From contig NZ_CP016793.1 of the NCBI RefSeq assembly GCF_001701025.1, forward strand, positions 186,001-250,000: a DNA stretch of 64,000 bases. Direction: 5' to 3'. This document shows positions 15,881-25,641 of this stretch, piece by piece. The position numbers were made by a program, and so were the translations under genes. Source of the stretch: Lentzea guizhouensis. GTDB lineage: Bacteria > Actinomycetota > Actinomycetes > Mycobacteriales > Pseudonocardiaceae. The notes under the pieces are model-generated. The model was not told the DNA's origin. It did no database searches and saw nothing but the letters and a program-made list of their open reading frames with translations. How positions within the stretch are numbered: the first letter of the stretch is position 1; each line of letters opens with the position of its first letter.

Positions 15881-17050
15881 ATGGACTTCACGCTCGACGC
15901 CGAGCAGAAGGAGATCCGCGACTGGGTGCGGACCTTCGTGCGCAAGGAGATCGTCCCGCTGGAGCCGGAGGTGCTGCGCCGCGAACGCGCCGGGCAGCCC
16001 GGCCTGCCCAAGGACGAGCTCAAGGCGTTGCAGGAGAAGGCGAAGGCCGCCGGCTTCTTCGGCGTGCTGACGCCGCAGGAGTACGGCGGCATGGGCCTGG
16101 GCGCGATGATGACCGCGCTCATCGAGGCGGAGCTCGGCCGGTCCTTCGTGCCGTTCCGGTTCGGCGGGTACGCGGACAACATCCTGTTCCACGGCAACGA
16201 GGAGCAGAAGCAGCGCTACCTGCTGCCGACGATCTCCGGCGAACGGGTGTCGTGCTTCGCGATCACCGAGCCCGGCGCCGGCAGTGACGCCAAGGCCATC
16301 CGCACGTCCGCGGTCCGCGACGGCGACGAGTGGGTCATCAACGGCGAGAAGACCTTCATCACGCAGGGCAACGAGGCCGACTTCGTGATGGTGTTCGCCG
16401 TGACGGACAAGGAGAAGGGCGCCGACGGCGGCGTCACCTGCTTCCTCGTCGACCGCGACATGGGCTGGAAGTCCGAGCCCATCCCGACCATGGGCCAGTG
16501 GGGTCCGGCGGCGCTGGTGTTCGACAACGTCCGGGTGCCGCACGAGAACATCCTCGGCGAGGAGGGCAGGGGCTTCCACCTCGCCATGCAGTGGATCGGC
16601 CAGGGCCGCTACCTGCTGCCCGCCCGCGCGCTCGGCTCGGTCGAACGCCTCGTCGAGATGGCGATCGAGCAGGCCCGCAACCGCGTCACGTTCGGCAAGC
16701 CGATCGCCGAGTACCAGGCCATCCAGTGGATGATCGCGGACTCCGCCGTCGAGATCGAGGCGCTGCGCTGGCTCGTGCTGCACGCCGCGTGGCTCGTCGA
16801 CCAGAAGCAGGACTCGCGGCAGGCGCAGTCGATCGCGAAGCTCTACGGCGGCATCAAGGCCAACGAGATCGTCGACCGCGTGCTGCAGATCCACGGCGGC
16901 ATGGGCTACACCCGCGAGCTGCCGATCGAGCGCTGGTACCGCGAGCTGCGCCTGCTGCGCATCTACGAGGGCACCGACGAGATCCAGCGCCGCACGATCG
17001 CCCGCAACCTGCTCAAGGGGCACGCGAACATCCGCGGATCGCTGGGATAA
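15881..17050 (+). CDS. Acyl-CoA dehydrogenase (second of pair)
   Basis: A 389-residue acyl-CoA dehydrogenase. Motifs: CFAITEPGAGSDAKAI, TFITQGNEADFV, YTRELPIERWYRELRLLRIYEGTDEIQRR with the catalytic Glu near 363. It lies 9 bp after the previous enzyme with GGGAGAG before the ATG. It differs enough from its neighbour to suggest a different chain length or a heteromeric partnership, as seen for some actinobacterial steroid or branched-chain dehydrogenase pairs; that is inference. Confidence 0.9.
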   Translation: MDFTLDAEQKEIRDWVRTFVRKEIVPLEPEVLRRERAGQPGLPKDELKALQEKAKAAGFFGVLTPQEYGGMGLGAMMTALIEAELGRSFVPFRFGGYADNILFHGNEEQKQRYLLPTISGERVSCFAITEPGAGSDAKAIRTSAVRDGDEWVINGEKTFITQGNEADFVMVFAVTDKEKGADGGVTCFLVDRDMGWKSEPIPTMGQWGPAALVFDNVRVPHENILGEEGRGFHLAMQWIGQGRYLLPARALGSVERLVEMAIEQARNRVTFGKPIAEYQAIQWMIADSAVEIEALRWLVLHAAWLVDQKQDSRQAQSIAKLYGGIKANEIVDRVLQIHGGMGYTRELPIERWYRELRLLRIYEGTDEIQRRTIARNLLKGHANIRGSLG

Positions 17051-17776
17051 GTGCTCGACCACGACATCCTCGGCGTCGTCGGACGACAGGTCCGCACCTG
17101 GTCGTCCGGCGACGCCGAGGTGTACGCGCAGGCGGTCGGCGGCCACTCCACCGCGTTCGCCATCCCGTTGCTGCAGCACGGCGGTCCACAGCTCGGGCTC
17201 ACCGGCGCCGACATGACCCAGGTCCTGCACGCCGAACAGTCGTTGTGGCTGCACAAGCCGTTGCCGCGGAACGGCTCCACGGTCGTCACCAAGACGTTCA
17301 CGGACATTTACGACAAAGGTTCCGGTGCGTTGGTGGTGAGCACCTGGGAGTCGGAGTACGCGTCCACCCGTTCGTCGTGCTTCATCAAAGGAGAAGGCGG
17401 TTTCGGCGGTCCACGTGGAGAAACCCGCGGCTTCTCGGTACCGGGCACCGAACCGGAGGTGACCGTCTTCCGCACCACCGCCGACCAAGCGCTCAAATAC
17501 CGCGAAACCGGCGACGTGAACCCGATGCACCACGACCCCGCGTTCGCCCGGCTGGCCGGGTTCGAGCAGCCGATCCTGCACGGCCTGTGCACGCTCGGGA
17601 TCACCGTGCGGGGCAAGGACTTCACCGAGCTGCACGCCAAGTTCACCGCTCCCGTGACACCCGGTGACGAGCTGCGGGTCGAACACTGGCCGACCGGCGA
17701 GTTCCGCACCTCGGTGGCCGGCAAACAGGTGCTCATCGGTTCGGTTTTCCGAAGTGGACGCACGCCCGGCCGGTGA
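17051..17776 (+). CDS. MaoC-family enoyl-CoA hydratase
   Basis: A 241-residue double hot-dog protein. The C-terminal hydratase-2 motif is visible as YRETGDVNPMHHDPAFARLAG followed by PILHGLCTLG, carrying the catalytic Asp and His. The N-terminal hot-dog lacks this motif, as usual in two-domain members. It hydrates the enoyl-CoA made by the two dehydrogenases. GTG 17051 follows the upstream TAA directly, so translation is coupled. Confidence 0.85.
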   Translation: MLDHDILGVVGRQVRTWSSGDAEVYAQAVGGHSTAFAIPLLQHGGPQLGLTGADMTQVLHAEQSLWLHKPLPRNGSTVVTKTFTDIYDKGSGALVVSTWESEYASTRSSCFIKGEGGFGGPRGETRGFSVPGTEPEVTVFRTTADQALKYRETGDVNPMHHDPAFARLAGFEQPILHGLCTLGITVRGKDFTELHAKFTAPVTPGDELRVEHWPTGEFRTSVAGKQVLIGSVFRSGRTPGR

Positions 17777-17788
17777 ACGATCGGGCCC

Positions 17789-18349
17789 ATGAGCTCTGCC
17801 ATCGCCCTCGTGGACGCCGGAATCGAGCCGGTTCGCGTCGCCGTCGACTCCCGTGACCTGATCAGTGCCGCCGGGGTGACACACCTGCTGAAGAACTCAC
17901 CGCGGGTGCGAGTGGTGACCGACCGCGCCGACGCGCACGTGCTGCTGGCCGTGGTGAACGAACTGTGTGCGCAACAAGCCGCGCGGCTCAAGGCGATCGC
18001 GGCACCCCGGATCGTCGTGATCGCGGCACGGGTGCACGACCTGACACCGTCCATCGCCGCTCAGGCAGGCCTCGCGAACCCGGTGCGCCGCGCCGACGTC
18101 AACACCGAACGCCTGGAGAAGCTGCTGCTCGGCGGGCAGACGTTGCAGGAGGCGCCGTCCGTGCTGAGCGACCGCGACCTGCGGCTGCTGCGGCTGCTGG
18201 CCGAGGGCGCCACGATCGCCGAGGTCGCGCAGCGGTTGTTCTGCTCGGAGCGGACCGTGAAGTACGCGCTGCACCAGTTGCTGGACCGGTTCGGGCTGCG
18301 CAACCGGGTGCACGCGGTCGCCTGGGCGATCCGCGCCGGGCTGCTCTGA
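17789..18349 (+). CDS. LuxR-type HTH regulator (response-regulator-like)
   Basis: A 186-residue protein. The N-terminal half resembles a degenerate receiver lacking the acidic triad and phosphoacceptor Asp, so regulation is probably not by phosphorylation. The C-terminal GerE/LuxR HTH (about 125-186: LSDRDLRLLRLLAEGATIAEVAQRL, TVKYALHQLLDRFGLRNRVHAVAWA) is intact. It ends 3 nt from the convergent frameshifted regulator gene. Confidence 0.75.
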   Translation: MSSAIALVDAGIEPVRVAVDSRDLISAAGVTHLLKNSPRVRVVTDRADAHVLLAVVNELCAQQAARLKAIAAPRIVVIAARVHDLTPSIAAQAGLANPVRRADVNTERLEKLLLGGQTLQEAPSVLSDRDLRLLRLLAEGATIAEVAQRLFCSERTVKYALHQLLDRFGLRNRVHAVAWAIRAGLL

Positions 18350-18352
18350 CGA

Positions 18353-20444
18353 TCAGTCGCCGAACACCGCGGACAGCTGCACCCGCCTGCTGATGCCGAC
18401 CTTGCGGTACACGCGGGTCAGGTGCAGCTCGACCGCCCGTTGCGTGACGTTGAACCGGGTGGCGATCGCCCGGTTCGTCTCCCCGTCCAGCGCCAGCCGC
18501 ACGATCCGCGACTCGTGCGGGGTCAGCCTTCCCCACGCGGAACCGGTCCTGCGCGCCGGTTCCCGCACGGCCGTCCCGCCGAGCCGGGCCTTCGCCGCCC
18601 CCGCGACCAGCCGCCACGGCGCGATCGCCAGGTTGTCCGCCCGCCACAACGCCAACCGCTCGCCGCACTCGGTCGCGTCGGCGAGCGCCGCCCGCGGCGA
18701 GCCGAGCTCCAGGTGCATGCGGCCGCGGTGGTGCAGCAACGCGGTGCACACCCACGCCGGCGGCAACGTGCCCGCATAACCCAGCCGCCGCAGCAACTCC
18801 CACGCCTCACCGGCGCGCCACCGTCCACAGCGGACGCGACGAACGCCGCCGCGCCCAGCGCCGCGCAGCCACGGGCGGGCGAGGTTCGCGCGGTCAGCTC
18901 GCGGACCAGCCGGGACACCTCGGCGTGGTCGCCGTTGCACCGGTGCGCCCACGCCTCCAACGCCACCAGCCAGTCGTCCTCGGCACCGGCCAGCCGCAAC
19001 CGCAGCCGGGGCGCCAGCTCCAGCAGCACGCTCGCGTAGCCGGTGCTGGTGTGCAGCAACGCGAGACCCGCGAACACCAGGTCCGGCATCGCACCTCCGC
19101 CGTGCGCGACCTCCCCCAGCACCTGCTCGGCGAGCTCGGCCCCGTCGCCGCGCAGGCTGAGCCAGAACGCGCGCAGGGCCGGGGTGTCGTCGCTCGGCGT
19201 GGCGTGCGCGGCGCTCATCGAGGTCGCGACCGGCCCGAGCTCCAGCCCGAGCACCTCCTCGTCGCACTGCCAGTCCAGCACCACGGCGCCGAGCGGACCC
19301 GCGAGCCGGCCCACGAGCCGGCTCAGCTCCCGGCCCGCGGCGCGATTCCGCAGCGCAGGTGCAGGTCCGCCATCCCGGCCGCCACCTCCTCCGCACCCCG
19401 CGCGTCCATCGGCTCCCGCAGTGCCGCGCGCAGACATCGCACGGCCTGCTCGGGCCGTCCCGCCACCCGGTGCAGCCGTGCCGCCGCAACCAGTACCGGC
19501 GCAACCCACGGCAGCGCAACGGGTTCCGCACAGGCCACGACCTGTTCGGCGACAGCGGTCGCGGTGTCCCGGCGCCGGTACAGCACGTGCGCGGCTGTGC
19601 GGTGCAAGCGTTCGCGCGCGTGCGGTGTCATCTCGTGGCGGATCGCGTGCCCCAGCGCGGGCGACTGGATGCGCGTCGGCCCCGCGAAGGCGAGCCGCGC
19701 GTCCACCAGCCGTTCGACCGCGGCGAGCACCTCGACCGACGACATCCCGGTGACCTCGCCCAGCACGGCCGGCTCCACCTCCCCCAGCACGGCGAGCGCG
19801 CGACCGACGGTCACCGCCGCGGCATCCAGCACGGCCCACCGGCGCACCGCCCGCAGCAGCCGCGGCAGCCGCAACGCCGGCAACGTCTCCCGCAGGCACC
19901 GCACCGCGAGGTCCGGCACCAGGTCCAGCACGTCGCTCAGCACACCCGGCGCACCGCCGGTGAACCGCAGGCACAGCTCGGTCAGCTCCGGCGGCACCTC
20001 ACCGTCGACCCGCCGTCGCAGCAGCTCGGTCACCGCCGCGGCACCGACCGGCCGCACCGCCACCGCCGCCGCACCGGGCAGGAGGTCCAGCACCACGTCC
20101 GGATCCACATCGCCCGCCAGCAACACCGGCCCCCGGTACCTCGCGAGCCGCTCCACCTTCTCGGCGGGCAGCTGCTCGGCGTCGTCGACCACCAGCACCG
20201 TGCGCCGGTCGACGCCGGACCACGCCCGCACCGGCGTCATCCCGCTGCGCACCGCGATCGACGACGCCACGGCCAGCAACGCGCTCTTCCCCGTCCCCGG
20301 ACCCCCGTGCACGACGCACGACCGCCCGTCGCGCAACGCCTCGGTCACCGCGGCGACCTCCCGTTCCCGGCCGACGAGCCGACCGGCCGCTTGACTCGTG
20401 GCGGCACCGGCCGGTCCGAGCCGGCGAGGGGAAGGGGCGCTCAT
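18353..20444 (-). pseudogene. LuxR-family AAA (LAL-type) regulator, broken by two frameshifts
   Basis: Read from ATG 20444, the first part carries VGREREVAAVTEAL and the P-loop GGPGTGKSALL of a large ATP-dependent LuxR (STAND/LAL) regulator, then stops near 19323. The protein continues in a second frame from about 19340 to 18825 and in a third frame to 18353, ending in a LuxR HTH (LTPHESRIVRLALDGETNRAIATRF, VELHLTRVYRKVGISRRVQL). Together the three parts give about 697 residues. Either the gene is inactive or the sequence has two single-base errors in GC-rich stretches. A 286-bp gap follows upstream, shared with the SsgA-like gene. Confidence 0.75.
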
Positions 20445-20730
20445 GTCATCCGTCCTTTCTGGGACGGTTTCCAGGAAATCGCCTCGTCAGCGCGAGGACC
20501 ATGCAGAACGACCGGCAGAAGTTCCGGTCCGCGGCATCGGGTGAGACGCGGCCCACACGTCCGCCGTCGCACGTCAACCAGCCCGCCGCGGCGACCGATG
20601 GGGCAAATCTCATTTGGCCGGTCGTTTCCCGGCTGATGCACCAGGTGAAGACACGCCCGGACCGTGAACCATTTCGCCGCCGTGTGCGTGGTGCATTGTG
20701 TAACCACCGGCGAACAACTTGGGAGCTCCG

Positions 20731-21111
20731 ATGCGGGTCGCATCACGCACCGTCTTCGACTTCATCCGTCCCGACGGCGCGGGCGCACCCGTGGACACGG
20801 AGATGGTCTACTCGGCCGACGACCCGTTCGCGGTCACGATGCACTTCCACGCGGGCGGCGCGGTGTCGACCTGGATCATGGGCCGCGACCTGCTGTGGGA
20901 CGGCCTGTCCCGTCCTGCGGGCAAGGGCGACGTGCGGGTGCGCCCGAGCGGCCGCGCGGTGGTCCTCGAGCTCGTCTCCGACCGGCACGTCACGGTGTTC
21001 CGGGTGCCCGCCTCGACGCTGCGCAAGTTCCTCGACGCGAGCCACCGCCTGGTGTCGCCGGGGACGGAGCACTTCGACGCGGACGCCTTCCTGAGCACCG
21101 TCCTGCGCTGA
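20731..21111 (+). CDS. SsgA-like sporulation/cell division protein
   Basis: A 126-residue SsgA/B-family (SALP) protein. Typical are FDFIRPDGAGAPVDTEMVYSADDPFAVTMHFH, RDLLWDGLSRPAGKGDVRVRP and the C-terminal PGTEHFDADAFLSTVLR. In mycelial actinomycetes these proteins steer FtsZ placement or wall remodelling during sporulation. ATG 20731 has GGGAG 6 nt upstream. The 286 bp before it contain no recognised gene; I see only ordinary intergenic sequence there. Confidence 0.85.
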   Translation: MRVASRTVFDFIRPDGAGAPVDTEMVYSADDPFAVTMHFHAGGAVSTWIMGRDLLWDGLSRPAGKGDVRVRPSGRAVVLELVSDRHVTVFRVPASTLRKFLDASHRLVSPGTEHFDADAFLSTVLR

Positions 21112-21123
21112 CCGGCACTGAGC

Positions 21124-23454
21124 TCAGCCCGTCAGGCGGATGCCCAACGCCTCGGCGACCTCGTGCTGCAGCTTCGTCATGCCGGGCGACTCGTAGCCCT
21201 CGCTCTCGGCCAACGCGCGCACGCGGTGCCGTGTGCTCGCATCGTGGTCACCCATCTGCTCGCACGTCCGGGCGAGCTCGATCAGCACGGACACCCTGGC
21301 CTCGGGGTCGACCATGGTCTCGGCCGCGCCGGCGAGCTGCTCCCTGGCCTCGGCGAACCGGTCGGCCGCGACCAGCGCGCGGGCTCTGCTGTGCCGCACC
21401 ATCGCGCGCAGGCCGCCGAACTCCCCGACCAGCGTCTCGGCCTCGGCCACGACGGGCAGTGCCTGCTCCGGTTCACCCGCCGCCGTGAGGCTGTCCGCGA
21501 GTCGCAGCAGCAGTTGGGCGGTGTTCTCTCTCGCGACACCGCGCTGGGTGTCACGCACCTCCCGTTCCTCGGCGATGGCCGCGCGATGCGTCTCGACCGC
21601 GTCGGCGGAGCGGCCCATCCGTTGCAGCAGCACGCCGGTGAACGACAACGCGAACACGACCCCCATCGGCAACCCGGCCACCCGGAACAGCTCGGCGGCG
21701 CGACGGCCGTGCGTCACCGCCGTCGCGTGGTTGCCCAGACGGGTCTCGACGCCCGCGCGGTAGTAGTGCGCCCACGCCGTCTCCACGGTCGAGCCGCACT
21801 CCTCGGCCAGCCTCAGCGCCGCCTCGTGGGTCTGCAGGGCCAGCGGCAGCCGGGCCGCACGCGCGAAGTACACCCAGGTCAGGAAGTTGAGCTGTTTCGC
21901 CTCGTGCTCCGTGCGGCCGAGTGCGTGCGCGGCGTCGACACCGGCCGTGTAGACCTCCGCCCACAGCTCGCCCGGACCGCGGTGGTCGGAGTACCAGTGC
22001 ATCGCGTTCGCCAGCTCCAGCACGACCTCGTGGTCGCCGTCGCGCACGGCCTCCCGCAGCGCGCCACGCCAGTTCGCCCGTTCCACGAGCAGCCACCGGT
22101 CCGCGTTTTCCAGGTCGGCCGCGCCTTGTTCGTCCGGGTGGAACAAGGCCGCCGCCGTCGTCGCGCGGGCCATCAGCCAATCGCGTGTTCGTAGGCGGTG
22201 CGTGTCCAGGTCAGGTTCTTCGCTGTGCAAACGCTCGCGCGCGTAGTCCCGGATCAGGTCGTGGAACGTGTACCGGCCGGGAAGGTCACCCGGACGCACG
22301 AGGCTCGCGTCGACGAGTTCCTCCAGCAACGCCTCCGCGTCCTCGGGCGAGATCTTCGCGGCGACGGCGGCGAGCTCGGCCGAGGTGTCCGGTCCCGGCA
22401 CCAGCGCGAGCCGGCGGAACACCGTGGCGGTCCCCGGCGCGAGCAACCGGTAGGACAGCTCGAACGCCGTGCGCACCTGGACGTCGTCGGTGGCGAGCAC
22501 GTCGAGGCGTTCGCGTTCGTCGGAGAGCCGGTCGGCGAGCTGCCGCGGCGACCACGGCCCGGTGAGCCGGTGGCCCGCGATCGCGAGCGCCAGCGGGATG
22601 CCGCCGCACAACCCCGCGACGAGCCCGGCGGACTCGCGGTCGGCCCGCACGCGGTCGCCCGCCACCGCCGTGAGCAACGCGACGGCGCCGTCGCTGCTCA
22701 ACGGACCGAGCTCGACGCGGTGCCGAGCTATCAGGCCGGCCAATATATTGCGGCTCGTGACCAGCACGAGCGAGCCGGGAGCTGCCGCGAGCAACGGACG
22801 GAGCTGGGCCTCGTTGGCGGCGTTGTCGAGCACGAGCAGCACCGAGCGTTCACGCAGCATCGAGCGGTAGAGCCGGTCGCGGTCGCCGGCGTCGGACGGC
22901 ATCCGCGCGTCCGGCACGCCGAAGGCGGTGAGCAGCCGGGCGATCGCGCGGTCCGGCGACAACGGCGCCGGATCCATGCCGCGCAGGTCGAGGTACAGGC
23001 AGCCGTCGGCGAACGCGCAGCCGAACCGGTGCGCGGCGTCGACGGCGAGCGCGGTCTTGCCGACACCGGGTGGTCCGTGCACGACGACAACGTCGAGCAA
23101 GTTAGAGGTACTCGCACTCATGACCCACTCGGCGAGCTGCCGTTGCTCGGCGGCCCGTCCGGCGAGCTCGACGGCGGGTGGCGGGGAGCAGGTCCGGTCG
23201 GCGCGCTCCGGCCGTGGCTGCACCGCCTCGCCGAGCCGGGCCAGCGTGCCGAACTCCCCCGCCTCGCCCAGGTCGAGCTCGAGCCCGGCCACCAACAGGT
23301 CGATGGTGGAGGCCTGGGGTGTGTGGACGCGTCCGCGTTCGAGATCGCTCAACGCGCGCACGCTCAGCCCCGTGCGGGACGCGAGTTGCTCTTGTGTCAG
23401 ACCAGCTCTGCGTCGATAGAAACGCAGGAACTCACCGAACGTCGTCCCGCGCAT
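21124..23454 (-). CDS. XRE-HTH / NB-ARC / TPR regulator
   Basis: A 776-residue protein. Residues 1-60 form an XRE helix-turn-helix (FGEFLRFYRRRAGLTQEQLASRTGLSVRALSDLERGR). An NB-ARC ATPase follows: P-loop GPPGVGKT (127-134), Walker B VLLVLDNAA, GGIPLALAIAGHRL. The second half is TPR repeats. This architecture is found in actinomycete regulators related to AfsR but with XRE instead of SARP DNA binding; target genes unknown. ATG 23454 opens the conserved HTH; a start at 23484 is possible and neither has a well-spaced ribosome site. Confidence 0.85.
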   Translation of the reverse strand: MRGTTFGEFLRFYRRRAGLTQEQLASRTGLSVRALSDLERGRVHTPQASTIDLLVAGLELDLGEAGEFGTLARLGEAVQPRPERADRTCSPPPAVELAGRAAEQRQLAEWVMSASTSNLLDVVVVHGPPGVGKTALAVDAAHRFGCAFADGCLYLDLRGMDPAPLSPDRAIARLLTAFGVPDARMPSDAGDRDRLYRSMLRERSVLLVLDNAANEAQLRPLLAAAPGSLVLVTSRNILAGLIARHRVELGPLSSDGAVALLTAVAGDRVRADRESAGLVAGLCGGIPLALAIAGHRLTGPWSPRQLADRLSDERERLDVLATDDVQVRTAFELSYRLLAPGTATVFRRLALVPGPDTSAELAAVAAKISPEDAEALLEELVDASLVRPGDLPGRYTFHDLIRDYARERLHSEEPDLDTHRLRTRDWLMARATTAAALFHPDEQGAADLENADRWLLVERANWRGALREAVRDGDHEVVLELANAMHWYSDHRGPGELWAEVYTAGVDAAHALGRTEHEAKQLNFLTWVYFARAARLPLALQTHEAALRLAEECGSTVETAWAHYYRAGVETRLGNHATAVTHGRRAAELFRVAGLPMGVVFALSFTGVLLQRMGRSADAVETHRAAIAEEREVRDTQRGVARENTAQLLLRLADSLTAAGEPEQALPVVAEAETLVGEFGGLRAMVRHSRARALVAADRFAEAREQLAGAAETMVDPEARVSVLIELARTCEQMGDHDASTRHRVRALAESEGYESPGMTKLQHEVAEALGIRLTG

Positions 23455-23494
23455 TCCTCCGCCTTCGCACGCCCATTTGCCCAAGGGCGATTAT

Positions 23495-24142
23495 TCAGGC
23501 GTTGAGACTCGTCAGCATCTGCGCACACACTCGCGACAGATGGCGTCGCATCACGCCCGACGCGCGCGCCGCGTCCCCATCGGCGATCGCACGTACAAGC
23601 TCGTCGTGGTCGTCCATCGACGCGTGCTGGTGCGGTGGGTCGTCCTCCAACGCACTGCGCAACAGCACCACCCGTTGCTGCACCAGCCGCACCTGCTCGG
23701 CGATCCGCGGGCTGCGCGCCGCGTCGAGCAACGTCTGGTGGAACGCCAGGTCCAGCCGGTACGGGAACGGCTGCCCCGCCCGGTAGTTCCGCCGCGACTC
23801 GGCACACACCTCCTGCAGCCGCACCAGGTCGACGTCGGTGCGCCGGGACGCCGCGAGCTCTGCCGCCGCGCACTCCAGGGCCGTGCGCAGCTCGAACAAC
23901 GCCCGCACCTCGTCCTCGTCGGCGGCCGGCACGAACGCGCCCCGGTGCGGCACCAGCGTGAGCAGGCCCTCCGAGGCCAGGTGCCGGATCGCCTCGCGCA
24001 ACGGGCCGCGGCTGATGCCGAGCTGCTGCGCCACCTCGACCTCGTTCACCCGCGCGCCCGCCGGGATCACCCCGGTCAGCACCTGCTCGCGCAGGACGTC
24101 GACCGCCTGACCGGCGAGGCTCAGGTGCAGGGGAGGTGTCAC
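23495..24142 (-). CDS. GntR-family regulator, FCD subgroup
   Basis: A 215-residue regulator with an N-terminal winged HTH (about 10-70, with VAQQLGISRGPLREAIRHLASEGLL) and an all-helical FCD domain with metal/ligand residues (ELRTALECAA, DLAFHQTLLDAARS, MDDHDELVRAIADGD). It diverges from an asparaginase gene; the intergenic palindrome 24201-24212 is a likely operator. GTG 24142 has AGGAG 6 nt upstream. Confidence 0.85.
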   Translation of the reverse strand: MTPPLHLSLAGQAVDVLREQVLTGVIPAGARVNEVEVAQQLGISRGPLREAIRHLASEGLLTLVPHRGAFVPAADEDEVRALFELRTALECAAAELAASRRTDVDLVRLQEVCAESRRNYRAGQPFPYRLDLAFHQTLLDAARSPRIAEQVRLVQQRVVLLRSALEDDPPHQHASMDDHDELVRAIADGDAARASGVMRRHLSRVCAQMLTSLNA

Positions 24143-24200
24143 GTTCGTCTCCTGATCTGGACGGCACCGACCGTCCGTCCCTACATTATGTGCGTGGTCG

Positions 24201-24212
24201 ACTGTCGACAGT
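24201..24212. promoter_or_regulatory. Candidate GntR (FCD) operator
   Basis: Perfect 12-bp palindrome ACTGTCGACAGT between the GntR and asparaginase genes. It agrees with the general FadR-subfamily pattern of GT-N(2-3)-AC half-sites. A TACATT hexamer at 24182 may be the asparaginase -10 element. Confidence 0.5.
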
Positions 24213-24247
24213 TGGCAGTTCGAGAACCCGGTTCAGAGGGAGGCGTC

Positions 24248-25201
24248 ATGGGGCACGAGGTGGTCGCGGAGGTCTGGCGGGGCGACTTCCTGGAGTCGGT
24301 GCACCACGGCACCGTCGTCGCGACCGACGCCACCGGCACCCCGGTGCTGTCCGTCGGCCGGCCCGACGACGTCGCGTTCCCCCGCTCGTCCAACAAGCCG
24401 CTGCAGGCGCTCGCGATGCTGCGCAACGGCCTCGACCTCGACGGCGAGCTGCTCGCGCTGGCCTGCGCGTCGCACTCCGGTGAGGACTTCCACGTCGAGG
24501 GCGCGCTGCGCATCCTCGCCGGCGCCGGCCTGACCGAGGACGCCCTGCGGTGCACGCCCGACCTGCCCATCGGCGAGGCTGCCCGCGCCCAGCACCTCGC
24601 CCGCGGCCTCGGCGCCGCCCCGAAGTACATGAACTGCTCCGGCAAGCACGCGGCCATGCTCGCGACCTGCGTCGCCAACGGCTGGTCGACCGAGGACTAC
24701 CTCGACCCGGCGCACCCGTTGCAGGTCGCCACCCGCGCCACGATCGAGGACGTCGCCGGTGAGCCGGTCGCCCAGGTGGGCGTCGACGGTTGCGGCGCAC
24801 CGATCTTCGCGATCAGCCTGACCGGTCTCGCCAGGGCGTTCGGCAGGCTCGCCAGCGCGCCCGAGGGCACCCTGGAGCACCGGGTCGCCGCCGCCATGAA
24901 CGCCCACCCGCAGTGGGTCGGCGGCACCGGCCGGGACGTGACCGTGCTGATGGACGCCCTGCCCGGCGTCATCGCCAAGGACGGCGCCGAGGGCGTCTAC
25001 GCCGTGGGCCTGCCCACCGGCGAGGGCGTCGCGCTGAAGATCGCGGACGGTTCCTCGCGCGCCCGTGCCGTCGTCGTCGTCGCGGTGCTCAAGCGGCTCG
25101 GCGTCGACGTGGACGGGGTCGCCGGCCTCGCGACCGTGCCGGTGCTGGGCCACGGCCGGGCCGTCGGCGCGGTCAAGCCGTCGCTCGCCGTTGCCAGCTG
25201 A
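24248..25201 (+). CDS. Asparaginase (L-asparaginase II / AnsA-like PF06089 family)
   Basis: A 317-residue cytosolic protein of the PF06089 asparaginase family typical of Actinobacteria and Rhizobium. Motifs include FPRSSNKPLQALAML, ALACASHSGEDFHVEGALRIL, KYMNCSGKHAAMLATC and DGCGAPIFAISLTGLARAFG. It hydrolyses asparagine to aspartate and ammonia. GGGAGG lies 5 nt before ATG 24248. Divergent GntR control suggests induction by its substrate or a related nitrogen source. Confidence 0.9.
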   Translation: MGHEVVAEVWRGDFLESVHHGTVVATDATGTPVLSVGRPDDVAFPRSSNKPLQALAMLRNGLDLDGELLALACASHSGEDFHVEGALRILAGAGLTEDALRCTPDLPIGEAARAQHLARGLGAAPKYMNCSGKHAAMLATCVANGWSTEDYLDPAHPLQVATRATIEDVAGEPVAQVGVDGCGAPIFAISLTGLARAFGRLASAPEGTLEHRVAAAMNAHPQWVGGTGRDVTVLMDALPGVIAKDGAEGVYAVGLPTGEGVALKIADGSSRARAVVVVAVLKRLGVDVDGVAGLATVPVLGHGRAVGAVKPSLAVAS

Positions 25202-25231
25202 ACGTGTGCCCGCGTCAACACGTCGTACACG

Positions 25232-25258
25232 TTGATGCCGGGCCGCAGCCACTAAACT
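25232..25258 (+). promoter_or_regulatory. Candidate promoter of a leaderless transcript
   Basis: TTGATG (25232-25237), 15-bp spacer, TAAACT (25253-25258), then 7 nt to the ATG at 25266. This spacing is typical of leaderless actinobacterial genes. Confidence 0.45.
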
Positions 25259-25265
25259 CGCAGTC

Positions 25266-25556
25266 ATGGGCGATCCGAAGGACGAGCGCGAACAGTTCCA
25301 GGAGGAGCTGATCGGGCTCGACCCGCACGACCCGGAGACGAAGGCGTTCGCCGAGCACCTCGACCGGATGAAGCGCGAACGCTCCGGCTACACGGTGGAG
25401 GGCTACCTCGACGGGGTGCAGGACTTCGCCGACTCCGCGAACCGCACAACTGGTCACCGGCGCCTCGTGGCCGTGCTCGTCGTGGGCCTGATCCTGCTGG
25501 GTGTCGTGCTGACGATCTGGTTCGCGCTGAGCGACATCGTCACCATCATCTTCTGA
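25266..25556 (+). CDS. Single-pass membrane protein, hypothetical
   Basis: A 96-residue protein with an acidic, charged N-terminal half (DEREQFQEELIGLDPHDPETKAFAEHLDRMKRER region) and one C-terminal transmembrane helix (about 67-92). Conserved small actinobacterial proteins look like this, but I cannot assign a function. A strong hairpin terminator follows. Confidence 0.65.
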   Translation: MGDPKDEREQFQEELIGLDPHDPETKAFAEHLDRMKRERSGYTVEGYLDGVQDFADSANRTTGHRRLVAVLVVGLILLGVVLTIWFALSDIVTIIF

Positions 25557-25588
25557 AGCAGTCGTCAACGGGGTCTTACGACCGCCCC

Positions 25589-25629
25589 CGCCGCCACGGC
25601 CGCCGGGAAGCCCAGCGGCCGTGGCGGCG
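25589..25629. terminator. Strong hairpin terminator
   Basis: Perfect 15-bp stem: CGCCGCCACGGCCGC at 25589-25603 pairs with 25615-25629, loop of 11 nt. Ends transcription of the small membrane-protein gene before msrB. Confidence 0.85.
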
Positions 25630-25641
25630 TTATAAAGGGTC

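Noticed and set aside
14993..17884. A 963-codon open frame on the minus strand across the acyl-CoA dehydrogenase operon
   Set aside because: It is the antisense of three well-conserved genes; long open antisense frames are common at this GC level and its composition is Arg/Ala/Gly/His-rich without domains.
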